DNA of 64,000 nucleotides from Gordonia rubripertincta (GCF_038024875.1 NZ_CP136136.1:2108001-2172000); one strand, 5' to 3'; positions 51,608 through 61,798 are shown, counted from the stretch's first letter. Translations and numbers: made by a program. Notes: generated by a model from the sequence alone, not told the origin.

Positions 51608-52543
51608 CGAACCGCGGCGTCCGGTGCGCCGGACCCATCGGACCAGCCGTGACCCGACGGCGTCGGCAGCTGCGTCGAGATCGAGAGCGGCAAGCCCCTC
51701 CGGGTCGTCGGTGGTGATCTGGTCGATCCGCAACTCCAACAGCCGCCGGATGTCCGGGACCGAACCCGGTCCGACGCGGGTCACCGTGTAACCGTCGACG
51801 AGTCGGTCATGGCGGTGGAAGGCGTCGACGAGATCGTACCCACGGCGGTCCGCGGCGAGGATCAGCCGGTTCTCGAGGTAGATCATCTCGGCATCCGGTG
51901 ACGCGGCGAGGGCCCGCGCGACGAAACCGTCGAAATCCCCGGACCGGATCGCGGCGTCGGCGGCGCCGTGGTGGCAGGGGTCGTAGCCGATGCGGATTCC
52001 GGGGGCTGCCGATGTCAGCGTCCTCACCGCGGCGGCGTCCCCGCACGACAGGATGTAGTGGGACGCCAGCGGCTCGACGCTGCGCGCGAAGATGTCCACG
52101 GCACGCGGATCGAGAGCGGCGTCGTCCTCCTTGAAGTCGAGCTGCAGGATCGACGACGGTGCGACGTCGACCGTCGAGAACAGCTCGGTGAGGTCCTCGA
52201 GCAGCAGAACCGGCTCGTCGAGCGCCCTTCCGTGGTTGTCGCGCAGGGACAGTCCGCGGAGGTAGGCCGCGGGTAGCGCCGAGATCGCCCCGGTGCCGGT
52301 GGTGGCGTGATCGACGACGCGGTCGTGCAGGATCGCGAAACCGCGGTCGGCGTGGATGACCAGGTCCACCTCGATGCTCGCGCCCAGCCGCATCCCCTCC
52401 ATGATGCGAGAAGCGGTGAAGGCCGGGTCGTCGGCGCGACGGCGCCCGCGGTGCCACTTGAGCATGGTCCGGTGCCCGTCGAAGTCGACGTACAGAGGCG
52501 GGCGTGCCGGATCGGGCGCTGATGGTGTGCTCGTCTGGGACAT
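51596..52543 (-). CDS. Glycerophosphodiester phosphodiesterase-like protein
   Basis: 315 residues. The region EVDLVIHADRGFAILHDRVVDHATTG (read in parts, about 57-82) matches the early GDPD barrel with the metal-binding Glu and Asp and the catalytic His in LHD. The usual first motif with HRG appears as KWHRGRRR near residue 30. The C-terminal half keeps LENRLILAADRRG and a late ITTDDPEG. GDPDs split glycerophosphodiesters into an alcohol and glycerol 3-phosphate. No signal peptide, so it is probably cytosolic. Gene ends overlap the convergent DUF2752 gene. Confidence 0.72.
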   Translation of the reverse strand: MSQTSTPSAPDPARPPLYVDFDGHRTMLKWHRGRRRADDPAFTASRIMEGMRLGASIEVDLVIHADRGFAILHDRVVDHATTGTGAISALPAAYLRGLSLRDNHGRALDEPVLLLEDLTELFSTVDVAPSSILQLDFKEDDAALDPRAVDIFARSVEPLASHYILSCGDAAAVRTLTSAAPGIRIGYDPCHHGAADAAIRSGDFDGFVARALAASPDAEMIYLENRLILAADRRGYDLVDAFHRHDRLVDGYTVTRVGPGSVPDIRRLLELRIDQITTDDPEGLAALDLDAAADAVGSRLVRWVRRTGRRGSSDV

Positions 52544-52578
52544 CGTCTTCCGAGACTAGTCCCGGTAGGGTCTGGCAG

Positions 52579-53214
52579 ATGGCGGCGTTCTCGATGCCCA
52601 GATGGGTCGGCGCGGTGACGATGGCCGAGTCGGCCGGATTCCTCATCCCGGTCGCCGGGTTCGCGATCTCCGCCATCACCGGGCTCCCGGTTGGATGGGC
52701 CTGGCTGCTCATGGTCGTGTGTGGGGCCGGCGAGGGCGCGCTGCTCGGTGTCGGTCAGGCGGTCGCTCTCCGCGGGACGTCGTGGCAGGTCCCGTTCGCG
52801 CGATGGGTTCCGGCGACCGCGGTCGGCGCGATGATCGCCTGGTCGTTGGGGATGGCGCCGTCGAGTCTCGTCGATCTGGGTGTCGACATCGACCTCGGGA
52901 ATCCCCTCACCTGGGTCGTGGCCGGCGCGGGGGCCGTGGCGCTGCTGATCAGCATTCCCTCGGCGCAGTACGTCGTTCTTCGGAACCGAATCCCCCACGC
53001 ATGGCAGTGGATACCGGTGAACGTGGTCGCCTGGACGGTGGGACTGGTCTTCACCTTCCTGCCCGGTCCGTTCATCGACGAGTCCACCCCCGGTGCCACG
53101 ATGGCGGTCGCCTTCGCACTGGCCGGAATCTGCATGGCCGCGACCGTCGCGGTGGTCACCGGACTCTGGTTGCGGTCGCGACCTGTTCTCGCCGAACCGA
53201 CCCTGCAGAGTTGA
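52579..53214 (+). CDS. Hypothetical multi-helix membrane protein
   Basis: 211 residues from the ATG at 52579; a longer frame to 52504 lacks a ribosome site. About six hydrophobic helices: near 12-30, 38-58, 72-90, 105-122, 140-160 and 172-195. GAGEGALLGVGQAVALRG after helix two and AQYVVLRNRIPHAWQW near residue 135 look like a repeated Gly-x-x-Q-x-x-x-L-R element. Similar proteins occur in many actinobacteria without known function. A KstR box covers its stop codon and the start region of the next gene, so the two are probably separate units. Confidence 0.6.
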   Translation: MAAFSMPRWVGAVTMAESAGFLIPVAGFAISAITGLPVGWAWLLMVVCGAGEGALLGVGQAVALRGTSWQVPFARWVPATAVGAMIAWSLGMAPSSLVDLGVDIDLGNPLTWVVAGAGAVALLISIPSAQYVVLRNRIPHAWQWIPVNVVAWTVGLVFTFLPGPFIDESTPGATMAVAFALAGICMAATVAVVTGLWLRSRPVLAEPTLQS

Positions 53215-53225
53215 AACGTGTTCTA
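53212..53225. promoter_or_regulatory. KstR operator upstream of the DapB-like reductase
   Basis: TGAAACGTGTTCTA matches TnnAACnnGTTnnA at every fixed position. It lies 11 bases before the ATG at 53237, overlapping the probable promoter, more than 13 kb from the steroid island. Confidence 0.82.
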
Positions 53226-53236
53226 GTTTGAGGGGC

Positions 53237-54316
53237 ATGACTCTGCGCGTGGTCGAGTGGTCGACCGGAACCGTCGGAAGACATGCGATCGCCGGGATCG
53301 ACGCCCGTCCCGACCTCGAGCTCGTCGGGGTCTGGGTGTCGAGTCCGGACAAGGTCGGGAAGGACGCCGGAGAACTGGCGGGTCTCGGTCGTGACCTCGG
53401 CGTCGTCGCGACCGACGACCGGGACGCACTGATCGCCCTGAGGCCCGACTGCATCGTCCACACCGCGATGACCGACGACCGCGTCATGGAGTCGATCGAG
53501 GACCTGATCGTCTTCGTGGAGAACGGGATCAACGTGGTGTCGAGCGGACCGGTGGTGCTGCAGTTCCCGCAGGGAATCCTGCCCGATTCGCTACTGGAGC
53601 GGATCGCCGCGGCGGGACGCACCGGCGGGGCGAGTCTGCACGTCAACGGTATCGATCCTGGCTTCGCCAATGACGTTCTGCCGCTGTCGCTGACGAGTCT
53701 GTCGCAGCGGATCGACGAGGTTCGGTGCCAGGAGATCGCCGACTACTCGACCTATTACCAGCCGGTCGTCATGCGGGACCTGTTCGGCTTCGGGCAACCC
53801 ATGGACACCACGCCGTTGTTGCTGTCGCCCGGCATCCTGTCGATGGGCTGGGGCAGCGTGGTGCGACAGATCGCTGCCGGCCTCGGCCTCTCCCTCGACG
53901 AGCCACTCGTCGAACGGGTCGAGCGGGTCGAGGCGGACCGCGACTACTCGACGGTGTCGGTGGAGATCCCGAAGGGGACCATGGCGGCGCTGCGGTTCGA
54001 GGTCGCCGGCCAGGTCGACGGTGTGGATCGTGTTGTGCTGGAACACTACACACGCACGCATGCCGATCAATGCCCGGATTGGCCGACGCCGCATGAGGGC
54101 GACGGCTGCTATCGGATAGCGATCTCCGGCGAACCGGAGATGACCGTCGAGTTCGGCCATCACGGGGAGAACGGCGACCACAACGTCTCCGGGATGATCG
54201 TCACGGCCATGCGGCTGGTCAATTCGGTTGCCGCGGTGGTCGATGCAAAGCCCGGCTTGGTGACCGCCCTGGATCTGCCGCTCATCACCGGTCGTGGTCT
54301 GGTCGCGCGAGGGTAG
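53237..54316 (+). CDS. NAD(P)-dependent reductase of the dihydrodipicolinate-reductase-like family, KstR-controlled
   Basis: 359 residues. The N-terminal Rossmann fold has VVEWSTGTVGRHAIAGI (about 5-21, GTVG in the loop), then LELVGVWVSSPDKVGKDAG. HVNGIDPGFANDVLPL (about 139-154) is a conserved substrate-side element of this mycobacterial-type family. The C-terminal part is a beta-rich domain. Related proteins include amine or diaminopentanoate dehydrogenases, but many have no known substrate. A perfect KstR box just upstream makes a steroid-linked role likely. It converges with the GCS2 gene (three bases between stops). Confidence 0.78.
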   Translation: MTLRVVEWSTGTVGRHAIAGIDARPDLELVGVWVSSPDKVGKDAGELAGLGRDLGVVATDDRDALIALRPDCIVHTAMTDDRVMESIEDLIVFVENGINVVSSGPVVLQFPQGILPDSLLERIAAAGRTGGASLHVNGIDPGFANDVLPLSLTSLSQRIDEVRCQEIADYSTYYQPVVMRDLFGFGQPMDTTPLLLSPGILSMGWGSVVRQIAAGLGLSLDEPLVERVERVEADRDYSTVSVEIPKGTMAALRFEVAGQVDGVDRVVLEHYTRTHADQCPDWPTPHEGDGCYRIAISGEPEMTVEFGHHGENGDHNVSGMIVTAMRLVNSVAAVVDAKPGLVTALDLPLITGRGLVARG

Positions 54317-54319
54317 TGC

Positions 54320-55828
54320 TCACACCTCCCATGTGTGGACGGGTTCGCCCTCGTGCATGAGCGTCACGTAGTCGGCGAGCATGCCGGTCAGCGCCGCCGA
54401 CCGGCTTTCGCCGGCCTTCTCCCGGGCGGCGACGGCCTCACGCTGCCACACCGAACCGGTCCGGCGGGTCACGCAACGTCCTTCGATCACCGACAGGTAC
54501 CGCTTTCGGGCCTTGTCCGAGACCCCATATGCGCGAAGACCTTTCTCGGCGAGGGTCAGCAGGCGGCGGAGCACGAGTTCGTCCGGACGTACCCAGCCGA
54601 CGTCGGGCCAGTAGAGCTGGGACTCCATGCCGAAATGTGCACCGGACTGCAGGTTCTCGGCGGCGGCGTTGAACGACATCTGCGACCACAGCGGCCGGTC
54701 GGCCTCGACGAGCCCGCGGACGACCCCGTAGTAGAACGCGGCGTTGGCCATCGTGTCGACGACAGTGGGGCCGGCGGGCAGCACGCGATTCTCGACGCGG
54801 AGGTGTGCCTGCCCCTCGTGGATGTCGTAGACCGGCCGGTTCCAGCGGTAGACCGTCCCGTTGTGCAACCGCAGTTCGTCGAGGGTCGGGATACGCCCGG
54901 CATCGAGTTCGGCGAGAGGATCGACGTCGGTCGAGACAGGGAGGAGAGCGGGGAAGTAGCGGGTGTTCTCTTCGAACAGGTCGAAGATGGTGTTGATCCA
55001 GCGTTCGCCGAACCAGACGCGCGGCCGGACGCCCTGGTTCTTCAGCTCCAGCGGCCGGGTGTCGGTGGCCTGCTCGAACACCGGGATACGGCTCTCGTGC
55101 CACAGCGCGGTCTCGGCGAGGAACGGGGAGTTGCCGGCCAGCGCCACCTGTATCCCGGCGATGGCCTGGGCGGCATTCCAATGCGCGGCAAAGTCTTCCG
55201 GGGCCACCCGCAGGTGCAGCTGCAGTGAGGTGCAGGCGGCCTCGGGGAGGATCGAATCGGTGGAGGTGTGGAGGCGTTCGGTGTGGTGTCCGTCGGCCAG
55301 CGGCACACCGCTGATGTCGATCTCGAGATCCTCGCCGCGGGCGTTGAAGATCTGCTCGTTCAGCAGGTCGTAGCGAGGGTTCGCCGAGATCCATTGGTGG
55401 GCAAAGTGTTCGGCCTTCAGGGTCGGGAGCATCCCGATCATGACCAGGTGGTTGTCCGTGCGGGCGGCGCGTTCCTCCGCGCGGTTCAACGACGTCCGCA
55501 ACGCCTGTTCGAGCGAGATGGTGTCGTCGGTGGTGAACGGGCGGGGCGAGACGTTGATCTCGATGTTGAACTGCCCGAGTTCGGTCTGATAGTCGGGATC
55601 GGCGATCGCCTCGAGGACGGTGGCGTTGGCCATCGCCGGACGCATCTGCTCGTCGACGAGGTTGAGCTCCACCTCCATCCCGAGGAGGGGTTCGGGTGGA
55701 CGCCCCTGATCGGTGAACAGCCCGTCGGCGAGCATCCGCGCGATCGCGTCGGTGCCACGGCTGACCTGCCGTCTGAACCTCACGCGATCCTCGCCGGTGA
55801 ACTCCTGTTTGGTCACTTCCGCGCCCAT
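54320..55828 (-). CDS. Glutamate-cysteine ligase family (GCS2) protein
   Basis: 502 residues. PLLGMEVELNLVDEQMRPA (about 48-66) is the first metal-binding element, GQFNIEINVSPRPF the second, and TSLQLHLRVAPEDF the third, all in the order of GCS2 (YbdK-like) carboxylate-amine ligases. A long C-terminal helical part (about 380-502) is extra. The family joins glutamate to an amine or to cysteine; the exact substrate varies, and mycothiol organisms do not use glutathione. It diverges from the sterol-carrier-like gene and has its own 47-base promoter gap. Confidence 0.75.
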   Translation of the reverse strand: MGAEVTKQEFTGEDRVRFRRQVSRGTDAIARMLADGLFTDQGRPPEPLLGMEVELNLVDEQMRPAMANATVLEAIADPDYQTELGQFNIEINVSPRPFTTDDTISLEQALRTSLNRAEERAARTDNHLVMIGMLPTLKAEHFAHQWISANPRYDLLNEQIFNARGEDLEIDISGVPLADGHHTERLHTSTDSILPEAACTSLQLHLRVAPEDFAAHWNAAQAIAGIQVALAGNSPFLAETALWHESRIPVFEQATDTRPLELKNQGVRPRVWFGERWINTIFDLFEENTRYFPALLPVSTDVDPLAELDAGRIPTLDELRLHNGTVYRWNRPVYDIHEGQAHLRVENRVLPAGPTVVDTMANAAFYYGVVRGLVEADRPLWSQMSFNAAAENLQSGAHFGMESQLYWPDVGWVRPDELVLRRLLTLAEKGLRAYGVSDKARKRYLSVIEGRCVTRRTGSVWQREAVAAREKAGESRSAALTGMLADYVTLMHEGEPVHTWEV

Positions 55829-55875
55829 GCGTCACATAGTGCCCCAATTCGGGCGACGCGAACCGTCGTTGCAAG

Positions 55876-56295
55876 ATGACTGACGTGCCCCCGCGTAAGA
55901 GACCCGACCCGGCCGACGTCCGCGCCGCCGTCCTCGCGGTCGCGGACTGGCTCGTCGACGAGTCGACCGCCGCGCCGTCGCGGCCCGTTCTCGCCGCCGC
56001 CGTCCGCCTCACCGCTCGCACGCTCGAACACCTCGCCCCCGGGAATTCGGTCGAGGTCCGTGTCCCGCCGTTCGTCGCGGTGCAGTGCATCGAGGGTCCG
56101 CGCCACACGCGGGGGACGCCGCCCAACGTCGTCGAGACCTCGCCTCGGACGTGGCTGCTGATGGTGACCGGTCTGCAGACCTACGACGCCGCGCTCGGCG
56201 CCGGTGAACTCGACGCATCGGGCCACCGCGCGGACCTGGTGGCCGAGCTGTTGCCACTGGTTCCGCTGGGTCCGGGCGCGTCGAGAAGAGACTGA
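55876..56295 (+). CDS. Sterol-carrier-family small protein (Rv0807-like)
   Basis: 139 residues, in the same place as Rv0807 upstream of purF. It has ADVRAAVLAVADWLVDE at the start, then LEHLAPGNSVEVRVPPFVAVQC, RGTPPNVVETSPRTWLLMVTG and a late helix. The bacterial sterol-carrier-family name (from the family database) does not prove sterol binding. It is probably a small hydrophobic-ligand or structural protein. The 161-base gap to purF suggests that purF has its own promoter. Confidence 0.72.
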   Translation: MTDVPPRKRPDPADVRAAVLAVADWLVDESTAAPSRPVLAAAVRLTARTLEHLAPGNSVEVRVPPFVAVQCIEGPRHTRGTPPNVVETSPRTWLLMVTGLQTYDAALGAGELDASGHRADLVAELLPLVPLGPGASRRD

Positions 56296-56456
56296 CCCGT
56301 CAAGTGTGATCCGTCACTCCTGGCTCCTACGTGGAATTACGGCGCTCCGGCCACCGCTGCAAGATTCGCTCTGGGAGGCGACGGCCACGTAAACTCCAGA
56401 ATTGTCTCCCAGCACATTGACGTGATAACCGATTCGCAGCCCAGGGGAGCTAGTCG

Positions 56457-58064
56457 ATGACTGATCGCTCGATCGCCAACGTGAACCTGCTCGCTCCCAC
56501 GCCGGCGGGCGGATGCTCCGCAGCCGGTGGGTGCGCGCCCGAACCCGCTCCGCTGGACCAGCCCGAGAACGAACCGCGCGAGGAGTGCGGCGTATTCGGT
56601 GTCTGGGCGCCCGGCGAGGACGTCGCCAAACTCACGTACTACGGCCTCTACGCGCTGCAGCATCGCGGACAGGAGGCGGCGGGCATCGCCGTCGGCGACG
56701 GCAGTCAGGTTGTCGTCTTCAAGGACCTGGGCCTCGTCAGCCAGGTGTTCGACGAGCAGACGTTGGGTGCGATGAGCGGCCACGTCGCCATCGGACACTG
56801 TCGCTACTCCACCACCGGTTCGACCACCTGGGAGAACTCGCAGCCCATCTTCCGCACCACCGACGCCGGCACCGGCGTCGCGCTCGGACACAACGGCAAC
56901 CTCGTCAACACCGCCGACCTCGCCGCCCGCGCTCGCGAGGCGGGCATCAAGAGCTCGGCGGCGACATCGGACTCGGATGTCGTCGGCGCGCTCCTGGCGC
57001 ACGGCGCCGCGGACAGCTCGATCGAGCAGGCGGCCATGGAGCTGCTGCCGACCCTCAAGGGTGCCTTCTGCCTGACCTTCATGGACGAGCACACCCTCTA
57101 TGCGGCTCGTGACCCGCACGGTGTGCGTCCGCTGTCACTCGGACGCCTCGACCGCGGCTGGGTCGTCGCCTCGGAGACCGCTGCCCTCGACATCGTGGGC
57201 GCGTCCTTCGTCCGCGACATCGAACCCGGTGAGCTGCTGGCCATCGACGCCGACGGCGTGCGCACCAAGCGCTTCGCCGAGCCGACCCCGAAGGGCTGCG
57301 TCTTCGAGTACGTGTACCTGGCCCGCCCGGACTCCAACATCCACGGCCGGTCGGTGCACTCGACCCGCGTGGAGATCGGCCGCCGCCTGGCCAAGGAGCA
57401 CCCCGCCGAGGGCGACCTGGTGATCCCGGTGCCGGAGTCGGGTGTGCCCGCGGCCGTCGGCTTCGCCCAGGGCTCGGGGATCCCGTACGGGCAGGGCCTG
57501 ATGAAGAACGCCTACGTGGGCCGCACCTTCATCCAGCCGTCGCAGACGATCCGTCAGCTCGGCATCCGACTCAAGCTGAACCCGCTTCGCGAGGTCATCC
57601 GCGGCAAACGTCTCGTCGTCGTCGACGACTCGATCGTGCGCGGCAACACCCAGCGCGCCCTCATCCGCATGCTGCGCGAGGCCGGCGCCGCCGAGGTACA
57701 CGTGCGGATCGCCTCCAGCCCCGTCCGCTGGCCCTGCTTCTACGGCATCGACTTCGCCTCCCCGGCGGAACTCATCGCCAACGGCATGGAGTCCGAGGAG
57801 GGCATGGTCGAGGGCGTGCGCCAGGCCATCGGCGCCGACTCGCTCGGTTACATCAGCATCGACGAGATGATCGGTGCCACCGAGCAGTCCGCATCGAACC
57901 TGTGCGCGGCGTGCTTCGACGGCAAGTACCCGATCGAACTGCCCGAGGAGACCTCCATGGGCAAGGCGGTTCTGGAACAGATGCTGGCCTCCGCTGCCCA
58001 CGACGGAGCCGTCGACCCGCTGACCAAGCCCAACGACAACGTCAGCGCAGTGATGCGTCCCTGA
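56457..58064 (+). CDS. purF: Amidophosphoribosyltransferase
   Basis: 535 residues. A propeptide-like tail (about 1-43) precedes the N-terminal nucleophile Cys in EECGVFGVWAPGED; processing before this Cys gives the active glutaminase. LYALQHRGQEAAGIA and HCRYSTTGSTTWENSQP follow. The phosphoribosyltransferase half has VVVDDSIVRGNTQRALI. C-terminal Cys in SNLCAACFDG may bind an Fe-S cluster, as in Bacillus PurF. The enzyme makes phosphoribosylamine, the first step of purine synthesis. purM follows after 82 bases. Confidence 0.96.
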   Translation: MTDRSIANVNLLAPTPAGGCSAAGGCAPEPAPLDQPENEPREECGVFGVWAPGEDVAKLTYYGLYALQHRGQEAAGIAVGDGSQVVVFKDLGLVSQVFDEQTLGAMSGHVAIGHCRYSTTGSTTWENSQPIFRTTDAGTGVALGHNGNLVNTADLAARAREAGIKSSAATSDSDVVGALLAHGAADSSIEQAAMELLPTLKGAFCLTFMDEHTLYAARDPHGVRPLSLGRLDRGWVVASETAALDIVGASFVRDIEPGELLAIDADGVRTKRFAEPTPKGCVFEYVYLARPDSNIHGRSVHSTRVEIGRRLAKEHPAEGDLVIPVPESGVPAAVGFAQGSGIPYGQGLMKNAYVGRTFIQPSQTIRQLGIRLKLNPLREVIRGKRLVVVDDSIVRGNTQRALIRMLREAGAAEVHVRIASSPVRWPCFYGIDFASPAELIANGMESEEGMVEGVRQAIGADSLGYISIDEMIGATEQSASNLCAACFDGKYPIELPEETSMGKAVLEQMLASAAHDGAVDPLTKPNDNVSAVMRP

Positions 58065-58146
58065 ATCAGGGCGCAGGGCACTCCGGTACCGTGTGATCGT
58101 CGGCGAACACGCCGAGAACAACTTTTGACAAGGGGTGCTTGCGGAG

Positions 58147-59259
<1,113 letters not shown>

Positions 59260-59593
59260 GAGTCACGGGCGCACACCGCCTCTCACACCTACGAGAAAGC
59301 GGCGGGGACCTTCGGGTTCCCGCCGCTTTTTCGCATTCTTTCGTCGTCAGAGGATCATCACCACTCCGTTGGACAGCACAGATCAGCGATGCTCGTCGCC
59401 GGTTGTCACCGCGGCGAGCACCGCTGGAAGTCGAGAAACGACCACGCACACATCAGACGGCCGCAGTCACCTGCGGCCGTCTGATACGTACGAAAACATC
59501 AACCCGCGTTACCGCGGGTCCGCTGAGCGGAGAGGTCGTGGTGGGGTGAGATCGGGTGTCGCCGATGAGGCCGGCACCCACGAGTGGCGCGCC
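59260..59593. other. 334-base gap between purM and DUF3073 with several hairpins
   Basis: No convincing gene. Besides the terminator at 59296-59331 it holds a perfect 14-base inverted repeat (ATCAGACGGCCGCA at 59452-59465, TGCGGCCGTCTGAT at 59472-59485, six-base loop) and a seven-base one at 59502-59519 (ACCCGCG-TTAC-CGCGGGT). The second lies toward the 3' end of DUF3073 and may stop that transcript. Confidence 0.6.
59296..59331 (+). terminator. Intrinsic terminator after purM, UUCG tetraloop
   Basis: AAAGCGGCGGGGACC (59296-59310) pairs with GGTTCCCGCCGCTTT (59315-59329) with one G-T wobble, around a TTCG tetraloop, followed by TT and a CGCATTCTTTC stretch. A textbook terminator and rare in its strength for this G+C content. 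Confidence 0.92.
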
Positions 59594-59770
59594 TCAGGCG
59601 CGTCGCCACTCGTCCTCGTCCAACCACTCATCCACCGGATCCGGACGATCTACCGAGCTGGTCTGCCCGGACAGCTCACGCTGCAGGCTTTCGAGATCGG
59701 TGTTCGGAGTGGAGTACTTCAGCTGACGAGCAACCTTCGTCTGCTTTGCCTTTGCCCGGCCGCGGCCCAT
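59594..59770 (-). CDS. DUF3073 small protein
   Basis: 58 residues, too short for a simple ORF cut-off but clear. It begins MGRGRAKAKQTKVARQLKY, a basic start shared by actinobacterial DUF3073 proteins, and ends acidic with DEWLDEDEWRRA. The switch from basic to acidic ends suggests binding to nucleic acid or a partner protein; function unknown. It lies convergent to purM and corresponds in place to Rv0810c of M. tuberculosis. GAGGGGG lies upstream of the ATG. Confidence 0.88.
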   Translation of the reverse strand: MGRGRAKAKQTKVARQLKYSTPNTDLESLQRELSGQTSSVDRPDPVDEWLDEDEWRRA

Positions 59771-59792
59771 ACGGGACCCCCTCGCAAAATGA

Positions 59793-59820
59793 CGGGGCGG
59801 CCAACGATTTGGCGGCCCCG
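59793..59820 (-). terminator. Terminator-like hairpin between MOSC gene and DUF3073
   Basis: CGGGGCGGCCAA (59793-59804) and TTGGCGGCCCCG (59809-59820) pair with one mismatch around four bases. On the minus strand it follows the MOSC gene, with TCATTTTGC after it, and lies just before the DUF3073 start; on the plus strand TTCTCTTG follows. It may terminate MOSC transcripts or sit in the DUF3073 leader. Confidence 0.6.
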
Positions 59821-59864
59821 TTCTCTTGAAGTAATTCTGTCGTGCTGCCCAGTCTAGCGCGCCT

Positions 59865-60542
59865 TCAGGACTTGTGTGCCGCGCCCTGCCTCGCCGCGCC
59901 GCCCGATCTCTCCACCTTGCCCAGAATTCGCTGCGCCTCGCGTCGGACCTTGACCGGCAGATCGTCGGCGGCGAGCAGCGTGGCGATCGACTCGGGGTCG
60001 GCGTCGACGAGCAGCTGCCGGACCCGCACGCCGTGGTCCGGGCGGTGGATCACCGTCACCGAGTCGCCCGCCGCCACCGTGCCGGGCTGAAGAACGCGCA
60101 GGTAGGCGCCAAAATCGGCCTGGTCCATGAACCTCTTCACCCACCTGGGCTCATCCGCCCACACCGCGAAGGTCCGGCACGGTACGCGAGGGATGGTGGT
60201 CTCGAGGAGGAGTCCGTCGTCACCGACCTGCCAGCGCTCCCCCACGAAGGAGTCGGTGACGTCGATCCCGTCGATGCGGAGGTTCTCGCCGAACCAGCCG
60301 TAAGGAAGCTCACGTCCGAGTTCCTCGGACCAGCGTCGTGCGTCGGGCTCGGCGTAGGCGTACACCGCCTGATCGACGCCACCGTGGTGCCGACGGTTGC
60401 GCTGGTGGTCGGCGGCCAGGCCCAGCTCGTGCACCTCGGCGCGACCGGCCAGCGGACGCTTGTCGATCGCGGAGGGCCCGATCTTGTCGAGGACGACGTC
60501 ACGGCCGGCCGCGCAGACGGCCAGCACGGTCCCGGTGTCCAC
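59865..60542 (-). CDS. MOSC-domain protein
   Basis: 225 residues with a GTG start at 60542. The MOSC core (about 25-165) has HGGVDQAVYAYAEPDARRW, WFGENLRIDGIDVTD and IPRVPCRTFAVWA; the Cys in VPCRTF is the conserved MOSC residue. The family binds molybdenum cofactor or handles sulfur; this YiiM-like type is linked to detoxification of hydroxylated bases in some bacteria. It starts three bases after the folate-binding protein and is probably co-transcribed with it. A terminator-like hairpin follows. Confidence 0.85.
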   Translation of the reverse strand: MDTGTVLAVCAAGRDVVLDKIGPSAIDKRPLAGRAEVHELGLAADHQRNRRHHGGVDQAVYAYAEPDARRWSEELGRELPYGWFGENLRIDGIDVTDSFVGERWQVGDDGLLLETTIPRVPCRTFAVWADEPRWVKRFMDQADFGAYLRVLQPGTVAAGDSVTVIHRPDHGVRVRQLLVDADPESIATLLAADDLPVKVRREAQRILGKVERSGGAARQGAAHKS

Positions 60543-60545
60543 GTG

Positions 60546-61724
60546 TCAGGCGCCCGGGGTGGCCGAGCCGCTGCGCAACCGTTCGATGGCGGCGCGCCCG
60601 GCCTGGACGTGATCGTCCTCGCGGATGGAGTCCGGGTCGATGCGTGCACTCACCGGTTCCTCGGTCCCGATCGTCAGTTCGACGTCCGCACCGATGTTGC
60701 GCTTGACGAGCGCAAGAGCGATGGGACCCCACTCGTAGTGGTCGATGACGGTGCCGAGACGGCCGACGGTGCGGCCGCCCGCGGTGACCGGATCGCCGGT
60801 CGTCGGCCGCTGATCCGAGCTCCCGTCGAGATGCAGCAGCACCAGGCGTCGCGGCGACTTGCCGAGGTTGTGGACCCGGGCGACCGTCTCCTGGCCGCGG
60901 TAGCAGCCCTTGTCGAGATGGACGGCGCCCTGCTCGGCCGGTCCACCGATCCAGTCGACCTCGTGCGGGATCGTCCGTTCGTCGGTGTCGGCGCCGAGGC
61001 GGGGACGGCGGGCCGCGACGCGTAGCGCGTCGTACGCCCAGCTGCCGGCCATCCGGGCGCCGGCCTCGACGAGCGCGTCCCACCAGCGAAGCAGGACGAA
61101 CTCGGGGAGGACGAGGTCGACTACCGGCAGGTCCCGGTTCTCGCCGAGTGGCGGCATCCGTCGCCAGAACCCCAGCGGCTCGTCCTCATGGTGCGTCTCC
61201 GGCAGGTTGCCCGCCTGGTAGACGTCCGCGTCGGCGGGGATCTCGAGCAGCTCGGCGACCGGTCCGGTCACCGCGCCGGGGCCGACGAGGGTGAGGACCT
61301 TCATGTTGGTCCGCGGGGCCGGCTGCGCCTTGGCCCAGAACACCATCTTGGAGAGGAACCCGGCGAGGGCATCACCGCGCGCGCCCTCGGTGTCGACCCA
61401 GGTGATGCCGTCGATGTCGGTCAAAACGAAGTGCTCCTCGACGCGGCCGTTGGCGTCGAGAGACAGGTTCTCTGCGCTCCGGCGGTCGGGGAGTGCGGCG
61501 ATGTGCTGGCTCGAGATGGTGTGCAGCCAGCTCAGGCGCTCCTCGCCGGGGATCTCGATGACGGCGCGGTCCGAGCGGTCGACGACGATGACCCCGGTGG
61601 CGGCGGCTCGCTGTTCCCCGAGTGGATCACCGAAGTGCCACGGGGTCTCCGATGAGTGGAACTCGCCGGGGCCGGGGACCGCCCCGCCCTCGGAATGCCT
61701 GGTCAGGATGGGTGAACGGCTCAC
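60546..61724 (-). CDS. ygfZ: Folate-binding protein YgfZ/GcvT family
   Basis: 392 residues with a GTG start at 61724. The signature KGCYRGQE (near residue 268) defines the YgfZ group and includes the conserved Cys. The N-terminal part has RSDRAVIEIPGEERLSWLHTI and the folate-binding fold. YgfZ proteins help maintain Fe-S enzymes with tetrahydrofolate. It is in the position of Rv0811c and divergent from pabC, which makes a folate precursor; the pairing of folate-related genes is conserved. Confidence 0.88.
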   Translation of the reverse strand: MSRSPILTRHSEGGAVPGPGEFHSSETPWHFGDPLGEQRAAATGVIVVDRSDRAVIEIPGEERLSWLHTISSQHIAALPDRRSAENLSLDANGRVEEHFVLTDIDGITWVDTEGARGDALAGFLSKMVFWAKAQPAPRTNMKVLTLVGPGAVTGPVAELLEIPADADVYQAGNLPETHHEDEPLGFWRRMPPLGENRDLPVVDLVLPEFVLLRWWDALVEAGARMAGSWAYDALRVAARRPRLGADTDERTIPHEVDWIGGPAEQGAVHLDKGCYRGQETVARVHNLGKSPRRLVLLHLDGSSDQRPTTGDPVTAGGRTVGRLGTVIDHYEWGPIALALVKRNIGADVELTIGTEEPVSARIDPDSIREDDHVQAGRAAIERLRSGSATPGA

Positions 61725-61798
61725 GGGTTGATTCTACGGGTCGGTTGCGCACCAGGGGTGTGGAGCAGGGGCCGGGCGCTCGTGGGAGCCTCTTATCC

